From positions 1-7,954 of the forward strand of contig DICX01000028.1 of assembly GCA_002417825.1 (NCBI GenBank): a stretch of 7,954 bases of DNA. Direction: 5' to 3'. A program made the position numbers and the translations under genes. Under the pieces are notes generated by a model. The model did no database searches. It was not told where the DNA came from and saw only the letters and a program-made list of their open reading frames with translations. The stretch is from Lactobacillus sp. UBA5815 (lineage in GTDB: Bacteria; Bacillota; Bacilli; Lactobacillales; Lactobacillaceae). Positions 1 to 5,224 of this stretch are shown here, one piece after another; the first letter of the stretch is position 1, and each line of letters begins with the position of its first letter.

Positions 1-27
1 TGCTTACGCCCCTCTGTCGAAACAGCA
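1..27 (-). ncRNA. Possible 5' end of a lysine riboswitch (L box), cut by the window edge
   Basis: The first bases transcribed from the edge promoter include GACAGAGGGGCG (minus strand, roughly 7-18). This resembles the GAYAGAGGNGCG block found at the 5' end of lysine riboswitches, which comes directly after the first strand of the basal helix P1. Only about 27 nt are present, so none of the five-helix core can be tested. The call rests on this short match plus its position right after a promoter. If correct, the gene beyond the edge would be a lysine transporter or a lysine biosynthesis gene. Confidence 0.3.
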
Positions 28-33
28 CTTATT

Positions 34-62
34 ACTTTAGGGCTTCTTCCCCTTTTCGTCAA
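34..62 (-). promoter_or_regulatory. Sigma-A promoter reading out of the left edge
   Basis: Read on the minus strand there is a -35 TTGACG (57-62), a 17-bp spacer and a -10 TAAAGT (34-39), so transcription would start near position 27 and leave the window. It lies beyond the serS terminator and therefore serves a separate downstream unit that is not visible. The spacing is ideal and both hexamers are close to consensus. Confidence 0.6.
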
Positions 63-128
63 TCCCTTTTTTAAAAAATGATTATTTAGGCGCCCTTACT
101 CAGTTAATATATCAAAGTTGAATTTCCC

Positions 129-144
129 ATGCAAGCGCTTTTCT
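129..144. promoter_or_regulatory. Weak cre-like (CcpA) box
   Basis: ATGCAAGCGCTTTTCT matches 14 of 16 positions of the cre consensus WTGNAANCGNWNNCAW and contains the palindromic core AAGCGCTT (133-140). It lies between the serS terminator and the left-edge promoter, some 67 bp upstream of that promoter's -35. If functional it would more likely act on the gene beyond the left edge than on serS. Confidence 0.25.
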
Positions 145-148
145 ACAC

Positions 149-174
149 AAAAAAAGAGCCGTTAAGCTCTTTTT
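149..174 (-). terminator. Rho-independent terminator of serS
   Basis: A GAGC/GCTC stem extended by A/T pairs (151-159 with 166-174, loop 160-165) is followed on the minus strand by a run of U. It begins 9 nt after the serS stop codon, so it ends the serS transcript. Confidence 0.8.
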
Positions 175-182
175 CCGATTGA

Positions 183-1490
183 TTAAAACCAAGCAGGTTC
201 TTTTGTCAATTTAGTCAAACCATGCATGTACGGCACTAAGACTTTAGGTACCGTCACTGTGCCATCTTCATTTTGATAGTTTTCTAATATCGCAGCAACT
301 GTACGGCCAACCGCTAGACCAGAACCATTCAACGTATGTGCCAGATGAAGTTTGCCATCTTCATCACGGTAACGGATCAGTGAACGACGCGCCTGAAAGT
401 CAGTGCAGTTCGAACAACTTGAGATTTCTCGATATTTATTTTGGAATGGCAGCCAGACTTCTAGGTCGTACGTTTTGGCACTCGTGAAAGAAGCATCTCC
501 AGTCGACAAAGCAACAACGTGATAAGGCAGATCTAGTTTTTGAAGCAAGTGCTCTGCATTATGTGTCAATTTTTCCAATTCTTGCCATGAAGTTTCCGGC
601 GTCACGACTTTTACCATTTCGACTTTATTGAACTGGTGCATCCGAATCAAGCCACGGGTGTCACGGCCAGCAGAGCCGGCCTCACTACGAAAGGCAGGTG
701 TCAAAGCAGTCACATTGATAGGAAGTTCTGATCCATCAAGAATCTCGTTGCGGAAATAATTGACCAATGGGACTTCTGCAGTCGGAATCAAAGTCAGATC
801 CAAAGGCTTGTCAGGATCGTCGTTATCCACGATCGTATACACATCTTCCGTGAATTTAGGAAATTGTCCAGTTCCGACCATCGAATCATCGTTGACTAAA
901 TAAGGCGGGATCACTTCCGTGTAGCCTTCTTTGGTATTTTCATCTAAGAAGAAATTGTAGACTGCACGTTCCAAAAGGGCGCCTTGGCCTTTATAGTAAA
1001 CGAATCGAGCACCTGAAACTTTAGCGGCAGAATCAAAATCCAAAATATTGAGTTGTGTCCCAATATCCCAGTGAGATTTTGGTTTAAATGACAATTGCGT
1101 TGGTTCAGACCATTTGCGAACTTCTTGATTGTCGTCTTCCGTGGGTCCAACTGGGACCGAATCGTCAGGGAAGTTAGGCAGGCGAAGCAAGATTTCTCTT
1201 TGCTTAGTCGTCAAGTCAGACACGGTTTGATCTAATGTCTTGATTTCTTGGCCGACTTGGCGCATCTCTTGGATTGCATCATCAGCAGCTTCATGCTGAC
1301 GCTTTTTCAAAGCAATCTGGCCTGAAACCTCATTGCGCTTTTGCTTTAGCATTTCTGATTTAGTCAAAGCGTCACGACGATTTTGATCGATCGAAACCAA
1401 TTCATCTAATTGTTCTGGTTTGATGCCACGCGTCGCTAATTTCTTTTTTGCCCAAGTCAAATCTTCTCGAATGACTTTGATATCTAACAT
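183..1490 (-). CDS. serS: Seryl-tRNA synthetase
   Basis: A class II aminoacyl-tRNA synthetase (cytosolic homodimer) that charges tRNA-Ser with serine using ATP. At 435 residues it has the standard bacterial length. Residues about 30-105 form the charged, heptad-rich N-terminal coiled-coil arm that grips the long variable arm of tRNA-Ser. The catalytic core follows: the serine-binding TAE motif (237-239), motif 2 running from FRSE to HQF (about 267-287) with its ATP-binding arginines, and motif 3 NGSGLAVGRT (388-397). The ATG is preceded by a perfect AGGAGG (1498-1503) with a 7-nt gap. Expression is controlled by the T-box leader upstream, and the gene is monocistronic, closed by a hairpin terminator. 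No key residue is missing. Confidence 0.98.
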   Translation of the reverse strand: MLDIKVIREDLTWAKKKLATRGIKPEQLDELVSIDQNRRDALTKSEMLKQKRNEVSGQIALKKRQHEAADDAIQEMRQVGQEIKTLDQTVSDLTTKQREILLRLPNFPDDSVPVGPTEDDNQEVRKWSEPTQLSFKPKSHWDIGTQLNILDFDSAAKVSGARFVYYKGQGALLERAVYNFFLDENTKEGYTEVIPPYLVNDDSMVGTGQFPKFTEDVYTIVDNDDPDKPLDLTLIPTAEVPLVNYFRNEILDGSELPINVTALTPAFRSEAGSAGRDTRGLIRMHQFNKVEMVKVVTPETSWQELEKLTHNAEHLLQKLDLPYHVVALSTGDASFTSAKTYDLEVWLPFQNKYREISSCSNCTDFQARRSLIRYRDEDGKLHLAHTLNGSGLAVGRTVAAILENYQNEDGTVTVPKVLVPYMHGLTKLTKEPAWF

Positions 1491-1497
1491 TTTCGAA

Positions 1498-1503
1498 CCT
1501 CCT
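1498..1503 (-). promoter_or_regulatory. Ribosome binding site of serS
   Basis: A perfect AGGAGG lies 7 nt upstream of the serS ATG, just past the leader terminator's U-run. It fixes the start codon and appears only on transcripts that have read through the leader terminator. Confidence 0.85.
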
Positions 1504-1505
1504 AA

Positions 1506-1540
1506 ACAAAAAAGATCCGCCCCATCTTTGGGACGAATCT
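1506..1540 (-). terminator. Conditional terminator of the serS T-box leader
   Basis: On the minus strand AGATTCGTCCC (1530-1540) pairs over 11 bp, with two G-U pairs, with GGGGCGGATCT (1513-1523) around the loop AAAGAT, followed by a U-rich run (1504-1513). It is mutually exclusive with the antiterminator, because its CCCAA segment (1528-1532) can instead pair with TTGGG just 5' of the T-box bulge. Confidence 0.88.
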
Positions 1541-1705
1541 AAACAATTCCGCGGTACCACCCAAGTTTCGTTTCATGATGAAACGCGACTCGTTAAACGA
1601 TAACGGTGTTGACCGTGCAGGATTGACTGCCCACTTCTGAAGTCTGGAAATGGCATGACCTAATCTCACCAAAACTTAGGTTCTCTGAACTTGCCTTAGG
1701 ACTTC
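1506..1705 (-). promoter_or_regulatory. T-box riboswitch leader of serS, UCC (serine) specifier
   Basis: The T-box signature TGGGTGGTACCGCG lies at 1550-1563 (minus strand). Stem I starts with GAAGTC (1700-1705), which pairs with GACTTC (1639-1644). The inner pair GGCA/TGCC then leaves a specifier loop ATTTCCA, in which TCC (1646-1648) followed by A is a serine codon. The apical part of Stem I shows the AGAGAA and GGTGAGA motifs flanking a CCTAA/TTAGG stem. A Stem III-like hairpin (1569-1585, CGTTTC/GAAACG) precedes the T box. Uncharged tRNA-Ser should stabilise the antiterminator and permit serS transcription (established for the T-box family). The discriminator-pairing base of the UGGN bulge reads U. 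Confidence 0.95.
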
Positions 1706-1722
1706 GTGTTTTCTTATCTTTT

Positions 1723-1750
1723 ATTTTAGCATGGTTTCTTTTTTTTACAA
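1723..1750 (-). promoter_or_regulatory. serS promoter, embedded in the end of the acetyltransferase gene
   Basis: On the minus strand there is a -35 TTGTAA (1745-1750), a 16-bp spacer and a -10 TAAAAT (1723-1728). The start is predicted near 1716, about 11 nt before Stem I of the T-box leader. The -10 coincides with the stop codon of the upstream acetyltransferase gene, so the promoter is also its final codons. Confidence 0.7.
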
Positions 1751-2265
1751 TGTGTGCCATGCCAATCTGAAGCTTTAAGCAAAAAATTAAATTCATCAAA
1801 CGGTAATTGTGGACTGATCTGTTCATAATCAACGTCATATTTCAATTCAAAGCCCATTTTCTCAAGCAGTTTTTGTGCCCGTTCATTCTCACGCAATGTC
1901 ACCGCCCAGACTTCTTGCTGATTCATTTCTTGAAAAGCACGACACAAAATAAGGGTCAAAGCTTGCGTCATATAACCTTTTTGCCAATAAGCCCGATCCA
2001 GCAAAAACCCCACTTCACTTGCTTTAGGACAAGAAGTCCGATGATACAACTCAATCAAGCCAATCATTTTCATCGATTTTTTTAAAACGATGGCATAGCT
2101 TTCAGGGCGTCGAGCTAGCACTCGTGCACCATTGACAGCAGCTTGAAGCGTTGGATATGACGCTAGTCTTGCCCACTTGACATAAATTGGATCATGCCCC
2201 CAATGATAGAGCGTTAAGGCATCCCTAATTTCAACTGAACGCAGCAGCAGGTCATCGTTTTCCAT
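1726..2265 (-). CDS. GNAT-family N-acetyltransferase (RimJ/RimL type)
   Basis: A predicted cytosolic acetyl-CoA-dependent N-acetyltransferase of 179 residues, the usual size for the RimJ/RimL branch. The acetyl-CoA pyrophosphate-binding segment is seen at WQKGYMTQAL (94-103), and the C-terminal NERAQKLLEKMGFE (127-140) is the typical GNAT motif B. The N-terminal LRSVEIRDALTLYHW is typical of the family. The substrate (ribosomal protein, antibiotic, polyamine or small metabolite) cannot be read from sequence. It starts 5 nt after the VTT-protein stop. Its weak ribosome binding site (AAAAGG) lies in that gene's last codons, so the two are almost certainly co-transcribed. The tail, KKKKPC, is encoded by an 8-A run and doubles as the serS promoter. 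No terminator separates it from serS. Confidence 0.88.
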   Translation of the reverse strand: MENDDLLLRSVEIRDALTLYHWGHDPIYVKWARLASYPTLQAAVNGARVLARRPESYAIVLKKSMKMIGLIELYHRTSCPKASEVGFLLDRAYWQKGYMTQALTLILCRAFQEMNQQEVWAVTLRENERAQKLLEKMGFELKYDVDYEQISPQLPFDEFNFLLKASDWHGTHCKKKKPC

Positions 2266-2270
2266 TTATT

Positions 2271-2876
2271 TTACCTTTTGACCAAATGGATCAACCATCT
2301 TGAGCCAAATAAAAGGCCCAAGCTGTATGCGGCGATCGTCCATGGCTTTCCCAAGACAATGATCAGAAAATAAGTTGAAAATCTCATTTGTGTCAAGCCG
2401 GCAATCATGCACAAAACATCATCTGGTGCGGCAGGTGCTAAAATACACAGTGCAAAAAACCAGTTGAATTTTCTTTGATTTTTTGTCCATTTGATATATT
2501 TGTTGAAGGTTTTCTCCGAGACCAAATGAAGAATAAAAGGTTTCCCATAATAACGTGCTAAAAAGAAAACAATAACCGATCCTAAACAGATTCCAATGTA
2601 GTTGTAAAAAAATCCTGCAACAGGTCCAAAAAAAACAACACCCGCTAACAATGAAATGCCACCTGGAATGATTGGAAATACGACTTGAACCACTTGAATG
2701 AGAACAAAAATGACAGGGCCAATGACTTGTTTATCTGCCAGATAAGCTTTCATTTTGCTCTGGTTGGTCAAAATACCAAGTTTCCACCAATAAATAGCTA
2801 AAAAGACGATGATGACCGTCGAGACCAACGTCAAAATATTGATCAGCCGTCGACTCGCTTTAGGTGATATCTTCAT
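2271..2876 (-). CDS. VTT-domain (TVP38/TMEM64, DedA-like) membrane protein
   Basis: An integral membrane protein of 201 residues. It has a hydrophobic N-terminal helix (about 11-30), then a VTT/SNARE-associated domain with the FPIIPGG re-entrant-loop motif (67-73), the glycine-rich segment around GPVAGFFYNYIG and LARYYGKPF (84-115), and LAPAAPDDVLCMIAGLTQM (146-164), which contains the family's conserved acidic and proline residues. Relatives are implicated in lipid scrambling or envelope homeostasis, but the role here is unknown. I start at the ATG at 2876: it has AAGGAG (2883-2888) at a 6-nt spacing. A longer version starting at a TTG at 2903 would add nine residues across the binding site and the -10 region, and has no binding site of its own. 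It is the first gene of a two-gene unit with the acetyltransferase. Confidence 0.88.
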   Translation of the reverse strand: MKISPKASRRLINILTLVSTVIIVFLAIYWWKLGILTNQSKMKAYLADKQVIGPVIFVLIQVVQVVFPIIPGGISLLAGVVFFGPVAGFFYNYIGICLGSVIVFFLARYYGKPFILHLVSEKTFNKYIKWTKNQRKFNWFFALCILAPAAPDDVLCMIAGLTQMRFSTYFLIIVLGKPWTIAAYSLGLLFGSRWLIHLVKR

Positions 2877-2882
2877 AACATG

Positions 2883-2888
2883 CTCCTT
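2883..2888 (-). promoter_or_regulatory. Ribosome binding site deciding the VTT-protein start
   Basis: AAGGAG lies 6 nt upstream of the ATG at 2876 and downstream of the TTG that a longest-ORF call would use, so it favours the 201-residue product. Confidence 0.75.
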
Positions 2889-2902
2889 GTTTTCGTACGT
2901 CA

Positions 2903-2920
2903 ATCATACCCGATTTTATA
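2903..2920 (-). promoter_or_regulatory. Candidate -10 elements for the VTT/acetyltransferase unit
   Basis: Two possible -10 boxes read on the minus strand: TATAAA (2915-2920) and TATGAT (2903-2908). Neither has a good -35 at 16-18 bp. TATGAT would give a short leader of about 20 nt carrying the AAGGAG site. A weak or activator-dependent promoter is possible. Confidence 0.35.
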
Positions 2921-3172
2921 CCGTGAAAAAACACCTTGATTTTTTTAAACACAATCTTAAGATTCAACATTTGCATTAGAATAACTCTGTCTTCTAAAGA
3001 AAGCATTGTTCAACTTTTGGTTTTAAATTTAAACAAGGTAAAAATCTTACTGCTGCAAAAGTAATTCCCTAATCGCTTTTTGTATTACTCATCTATTACA
3101 GTGAAATACTACAGCATTTTATATCTGCTGACAATCTCTTTTTAAAAGAAAATCTCTTTGCCCGACAGGTCG
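2921..3172. other. AT-rich divergent intergenic spacer without a recognisable gene
   Basis: The spacer between the VTT and hydrolase genes holds no supported ORF and no RNA gene that I can recognise. It contains a perfect 12-bp palindrome AATCTTAAGATT (2953-2964), an A/T palindrome TTTAAATTTAAA (3022-3033), a direct repeat AATCTCTTT (3133-3141 and 3151-3159), and CGAC/GTCG arms around AG (3163-3172). Any of these may be incidental in AT-rich DNA. The first is the best operator candidate. Confidence 0.5.
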
Positions 3173-3202
3173 TTTAAAAATTCCGAATGAATATCCTATA
3201 AT
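3173..3202 (+). promoter_or_regulatory. Promoter of the alpha/beta hydrolase gene
   Basis: A perfect -10 TATAAT (3197-3202) has a weak -35 TTTAAA (3173-3178) 18 bp upstream. The start is predicted near 3209, giving a leader of about 46 nt. An imperfect inverted repeat (3186-3198 with 3222-3232) brackets the -10 and the start site. Confidence 0.6.
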
Positions 3203-3237
3203 AAGGGTAATTAAAAAACATTAGGATTCATTAGATC

Positions 3238-3243
3238 AAGAGG
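3238..3243 (+). promoter_or_regulatory. Ribosome binding site of the hydrolase gene
   Basis: AAGAGG lies 11 nt before the ATG at 3255, a longer gap and poorer match than for the other genes here. It suggests modest translation. No better in-frame start is present. Confidence 0.5.
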
Positions 3244-3254
3244 TTGATTTTATC

Positions 3255-4052
3255 ATGGTAGTTATCAAAAAAAACATCCTTTATGACGCGCAAAACGGAT
3301 TAAAAGCAGATCTTTACTTTCCAAACGAGACGACTTCAACAACAAAAATTTTGATATTCTGGCATGGTGGCGGCTGGTTCCGTGGAACAAAAGAAAGCGT
3401 CAAAGATGTTGGCATCAAATTGGCAAATGCTGGTTTCATGACACTCATCCCAGAATATCGATTGGCACCTCAGTATCATTTTCCAGCTGCGCATCAAGAT
3501 GCGTTAAAATTCGTTGATTGGCTGCTTCATTCGCGCTTCACTGATCCAGATGATCAAAGAAATATCGTTCAAATCGGTTCAAGTGTCGGTGGGACGATGG
3601 CACTTTTCATTGCCTGCCGTTATGGCTTTCCTACCGTCACTTGGTCGGCTCCCGTCGACTATTCAAATTGGATCCAATCGCATCCTCAAGTCAAAATGTC
3701 ACCAAATGCAGCGCATGACTTGGGATTAACTGATCCAGAAGCGATCCGCGAAGCTTTTTATAAATACTTCACGTTGACTTATGCTGGTACTTCAACAAAA
3801 GCAACGTTACGTCAAATGGACGCTTGTCATTATGAACCTCGTCATCTTGGAAAACTTTTCATGATCAATTCTGCTCAAGAACTCACACCGCTCAGCAGTG
3901 TCTTGACGTACATCAAATTTCTCGCTGACCACAACCATGGCGTACAACTTTTGGTTATTCCAGGACACGGCCACGCAATGGACTATGGGCGCGATTATCT
4001 AGACGAATCATTGGATTACCTATATCAAACTTTGAAAAGGCAAACAAAATAA
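3255..4052 (+). CDS. Alpha/beta hydrolase, HSL-type esterase/lipase
   Basis: A predicted cytosolic serine esterase of 265 residues with no signal peptide. Oxyanion-hole motif HGGGW is at 37-41, the HSL-family stretch EYRLAPQYHFPAA at 67-79, and the nucleophile elbow GSSVG at 108-112 makes Ser110 the probable catalytic residue. GHGH near the C-terminus supplies the histidine (H240, or H238). The acid position aligns with NSAQELTPL, where Glu209 stands where most relatives have Asp. Substrate is unknown; short-chain esters are typical for the family. It is a single-gene unit, divergent from the VTT gene and convergent with the oxidoreductase gene, with no hairpin terminator visible in the 21-bp gap. 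Confidence 0.9.
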   Translation: MVVIKKNILYDAQNGLKADLYFPNETTSTTKILIFWHGGGWFRGTKESVKDVGIKLANAGFMTLIPEYRLAPQYHFPAAHQDALKFVDWLLHSRFTDPDDQRNIVQIGSSVGGTMALFIACRYGFPTVTWSAPVDYSNWIQSHPQVKMSPNAAHDLGLTDPEAIREAFYKYFTLTYAGTSTKATLRQMDACHYEPRHLGKLFMINSAQELTPLSSVLTYIKFLADHNHGVQLLVIPGHGHAMDYGRDYLDESLDYLYQTLKRQTK

Positions 4053-4073
4053 TCCTAAAATCACAACTAACGG

Positions 4074-5090
4074 TTAATCGAAATCAATCGTCAATTTCCC
4101 GATCAAGCGGCCTGAAGCAGCTTGATTAAAGGCTTTCTGAATCGTTTCAGCAGTCAACCCATGCAAAACTTGGGTTTGCGTTTCCTTAAGCTGTCCAGAT
4201 TCAAGTAGTCGACAAACCTGCGTCAAAATCTGATGCTGACTCAGCAGATCGACGCCATAAAATGATTTTGCAAACATCCATTCCCAAGAAAAACTGATAG
4301 CTTTGCGTTTCAAAGGCATCAAATTCAATTTTTCTGGACTGCTGGTTACCGATACGATGTGTCCCAACGGATGAACGAGAGATGCAAATTCATTCCAATG
4401 GTCAGCTAACCCATGAAGTTCTAAGACACCATCAACACCTGAATCGCCAAGTGCTTTGATTTGCGGCAAAAGTGCCTGATGCGGTGTGATCACTTCATCC
4501 GCACCGAGTTTTCGGCACCAGTCGATACTCTCTTTTCGTGAAGCTGTTGCGATCACTCTGGCTCCTGCCCACTTGGCAAGCTGAATCGCCATTGAGCCAA
4601 CACCTCCAGCACCATTGATGATCAAAACCGTTTTTTGCTTTTGACCCTCTTTTGCTTTTTCAGGCAAGTTCATCTTTTCAAACAAACTTTCCCAAGCAGT
4701 CAAAGCAGTCAATGGCACACTAGCCGCCTGCGCATCTGAAAGATTCTGAGGTGCTCGTGCGGCAATCCGTTCATCAACAGCCTGATATTCAGCGTAAGAA
4801 CCATTTCTTAAAAAAGAACCTGCATAAAAAACACGATCACCTTCATGAAATTGTGTGACTTGTGATCCAATTCGTTCAACTGTGCCGACCGCATCGAATC
4901 CTAAAACGCGAGGCTTTGGCAATACTTCTTTTTGACTTTGATAGGTCCAAACATCAACAGGATTGACGCTGACGGCATTTATCTTGACGAGCAGATCATG
5001 TGCTTTTAGAGTTGGCAACGGCAGCTCATAAGCCGACAACGCTCTAGGCCGATTTAACGATTTTGCAATCTTGTAACCAATAACTTTCAT
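4074..5090 (-). CDS. Zinc-free MDR oxidoreductase (quinone oxidoreductase/ZADH-like)
   Basis: A medium-chain dehydrogenase/reductase of 338 residues. The N-terminal GroES-like catalytic domain contains AVSVNPVDVW (39-48), GFDAVGTVERIG (64-75) and GDRVFYAG (84-91). The Rossmann domain has NGAGGVGS (159-166) and ATASRKES (181-188), a pattern that suits NADPH. The catalytic and structural zinc cysteines of true alcohol dehydrogenases are absent. The whole protein, including the FSWEWMFAKS stretch, fits the bacterial 'zinc-binding alcohol dehydrogenase family' of the QOR subgroup (TIGR02817-like). It probably reduces quinones or reactive enones. I start at the ATG at 5090, with AAGGAGG (5099-5105) 8 nt upstream. 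A start ten codons earlier would read through that site. It is divergent from the aldehyde dehydrogenase gene and shares its control region. Confidence 0.9.
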   Translation of the reverse strand: MKVIGYKIAKSLNRPRALSAYELPLPTLKAHDLLVKINAVSVNPVDVWTYQSQKEVLPKPRVLGFDAVGTVERIGSQVTQFHEGDRVFYAGSFLRNGSYAEYQAVDERIAARAPQNLSDAQAASVPLTALTAWESLFEKMNLPEKAKEGQKQKTVLIINGAGGVGSMAIQLAKWAGARVIATASRKESIDWCRKLGADEVITPHQALLPQIKALGDSGVDGVLELHGLADHWNEFASLVHPLGHIVSVTSSPEKLNLMPLKRKAISFSWEWMFAKSFYGVDLLSQHQILTQVCRLLESGQLKETQTQVLHGLTAETIQKAFNQAASGRLIGKLTIDFD

Positions 5091-5098
5091 GTCAAAAT

Positions 5099-5105
5099 CC
5101 TCCTT
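5099..5105 (-). promoter_or_regulatory. Ribosome binding site deciding the oxidoreductase start
   Basis: A perfect AAGGAGG lies 8 nt upstream of the ATG at 5090, between it and the alternative ATG at 5120, so it points to the 338-residue product. Confidence 0.85.
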
Positions 5106-5131
5106 AACTTTTGAGATCACTCACTGAACTT

Positions 5132-5160
5132 ATTTTACTTTTTTTAATCGACATAAGCTA
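5132..5160 (-). promoter_or_regulatory. Candidate promoter of the oxidoreductase gene
   Basis: A -10 TAAAAT (5132-5137) is read on the minus strand. The sequence 17 bp upstream is TAGCTT (5155-5160), a poor -35 that lies inside the 15-bp palindrome. The weak -35 suggests dependence on a regulator bound at that palindrome. Confidence 0.4.
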
Positions 5161-5170
5161 AAAAATAGCT
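5156..5170. promoter_or_regulatory. 15-bp palindrome between divergent promoters, candidate operator
   Basis: AGCTA and TAGCT are perfect 5-bp inverted arms around AAAAA. The element covers the -35 position of both the minus-strand oxidoreductase promoter (5155-5160) and the plus-strand dehydrogenase promoter (5166-5171), both of which lack good -35 hexamers. This is the placement expected for a regulator that controls both genes, although no regulator gene is adjacent. Confidence 0.4.
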
Positions 5171-5188
5171 GATTTCACAAAAGCACTT

Positions 5189-5194
5189 TATAAT
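5189..5194 (+). promoter_or_regulatory. -10 box of the aldehyde dehydrogenase gene
   Basis: A perfect TATAAT stands 30 nt upstream of the dehydrogenase start codon, with no good -35 at 17 bp (TAGCTG). The predicted start falls near 5201, inside the cre-like box. Confidence 0.6.
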
Positions 5195-5209
5195 AGAAAT
5201 CGATTACAT
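5194..5209. promoter_or_regulatory. cre site (CcpA) at the dehydrogenase transcription start
   Basis: TAGAAATCGATTACAT matches 15 of 16 positions of WTGNAANCGNWNNCAW (the only mismatch is A for T at position 2), and matches equally well on the other strand. It overlaps the last base of the -10 and the predicted start, a classical roadblock position for CcpA carbon-catabolite repression. Effect on the divergent oxidoreductase, whose -10 is about 57 bp away, is uncertain. Confidence 0.6.
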
Positions 5210-5212
5210 AAA

Positions 5213-5218
5213 AAGGAG
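5213..5218 (+). promoter_or_regulatory. Ribosome binding site of the aldehyde dehydrogenase gene
   Basis: AAGGAG lies 6 nt before the ATG at 5225 and supports that start. Confidence 0.8.
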
Positions 5219-5224
5219 CTTAAT

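Noticed and set aside
944..1150. Open frame on the minus strand inside serS
   Set aside because: It lies wholly within serS in another frame, has no ribosome binding site, and its sequence resembles no protein.
1593..2085. Open frames across the T-box leader and opposite the acetyltransferase gene
   Set aside because: One translates the structured T-box leader and the other is antisense to a well-supported gene; neither has start signals.
2860..2976. Minus-strand 38-codon frame starting ATGCAAATG in the divergent spacer
   Set aside because: It has no ribosome binding site, a lysine-rich low-complexity composition, and overlaps the VTT-gene start in another frame.
3133..3159. Direct repeat AATCTCTTT as the start of a repeat array or CRISPR
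   Set aside because: There are only two 9-nt copies in AT-rich DNA, with no further units.
4074..5090. A true zinc-dependent alcohol dehydrogenase
   Set aside because: The catalytic Cys/His ligands and the four-cysteine structural zinc loop are absent; the pattern is that of the zinc-free QOR subgroup.
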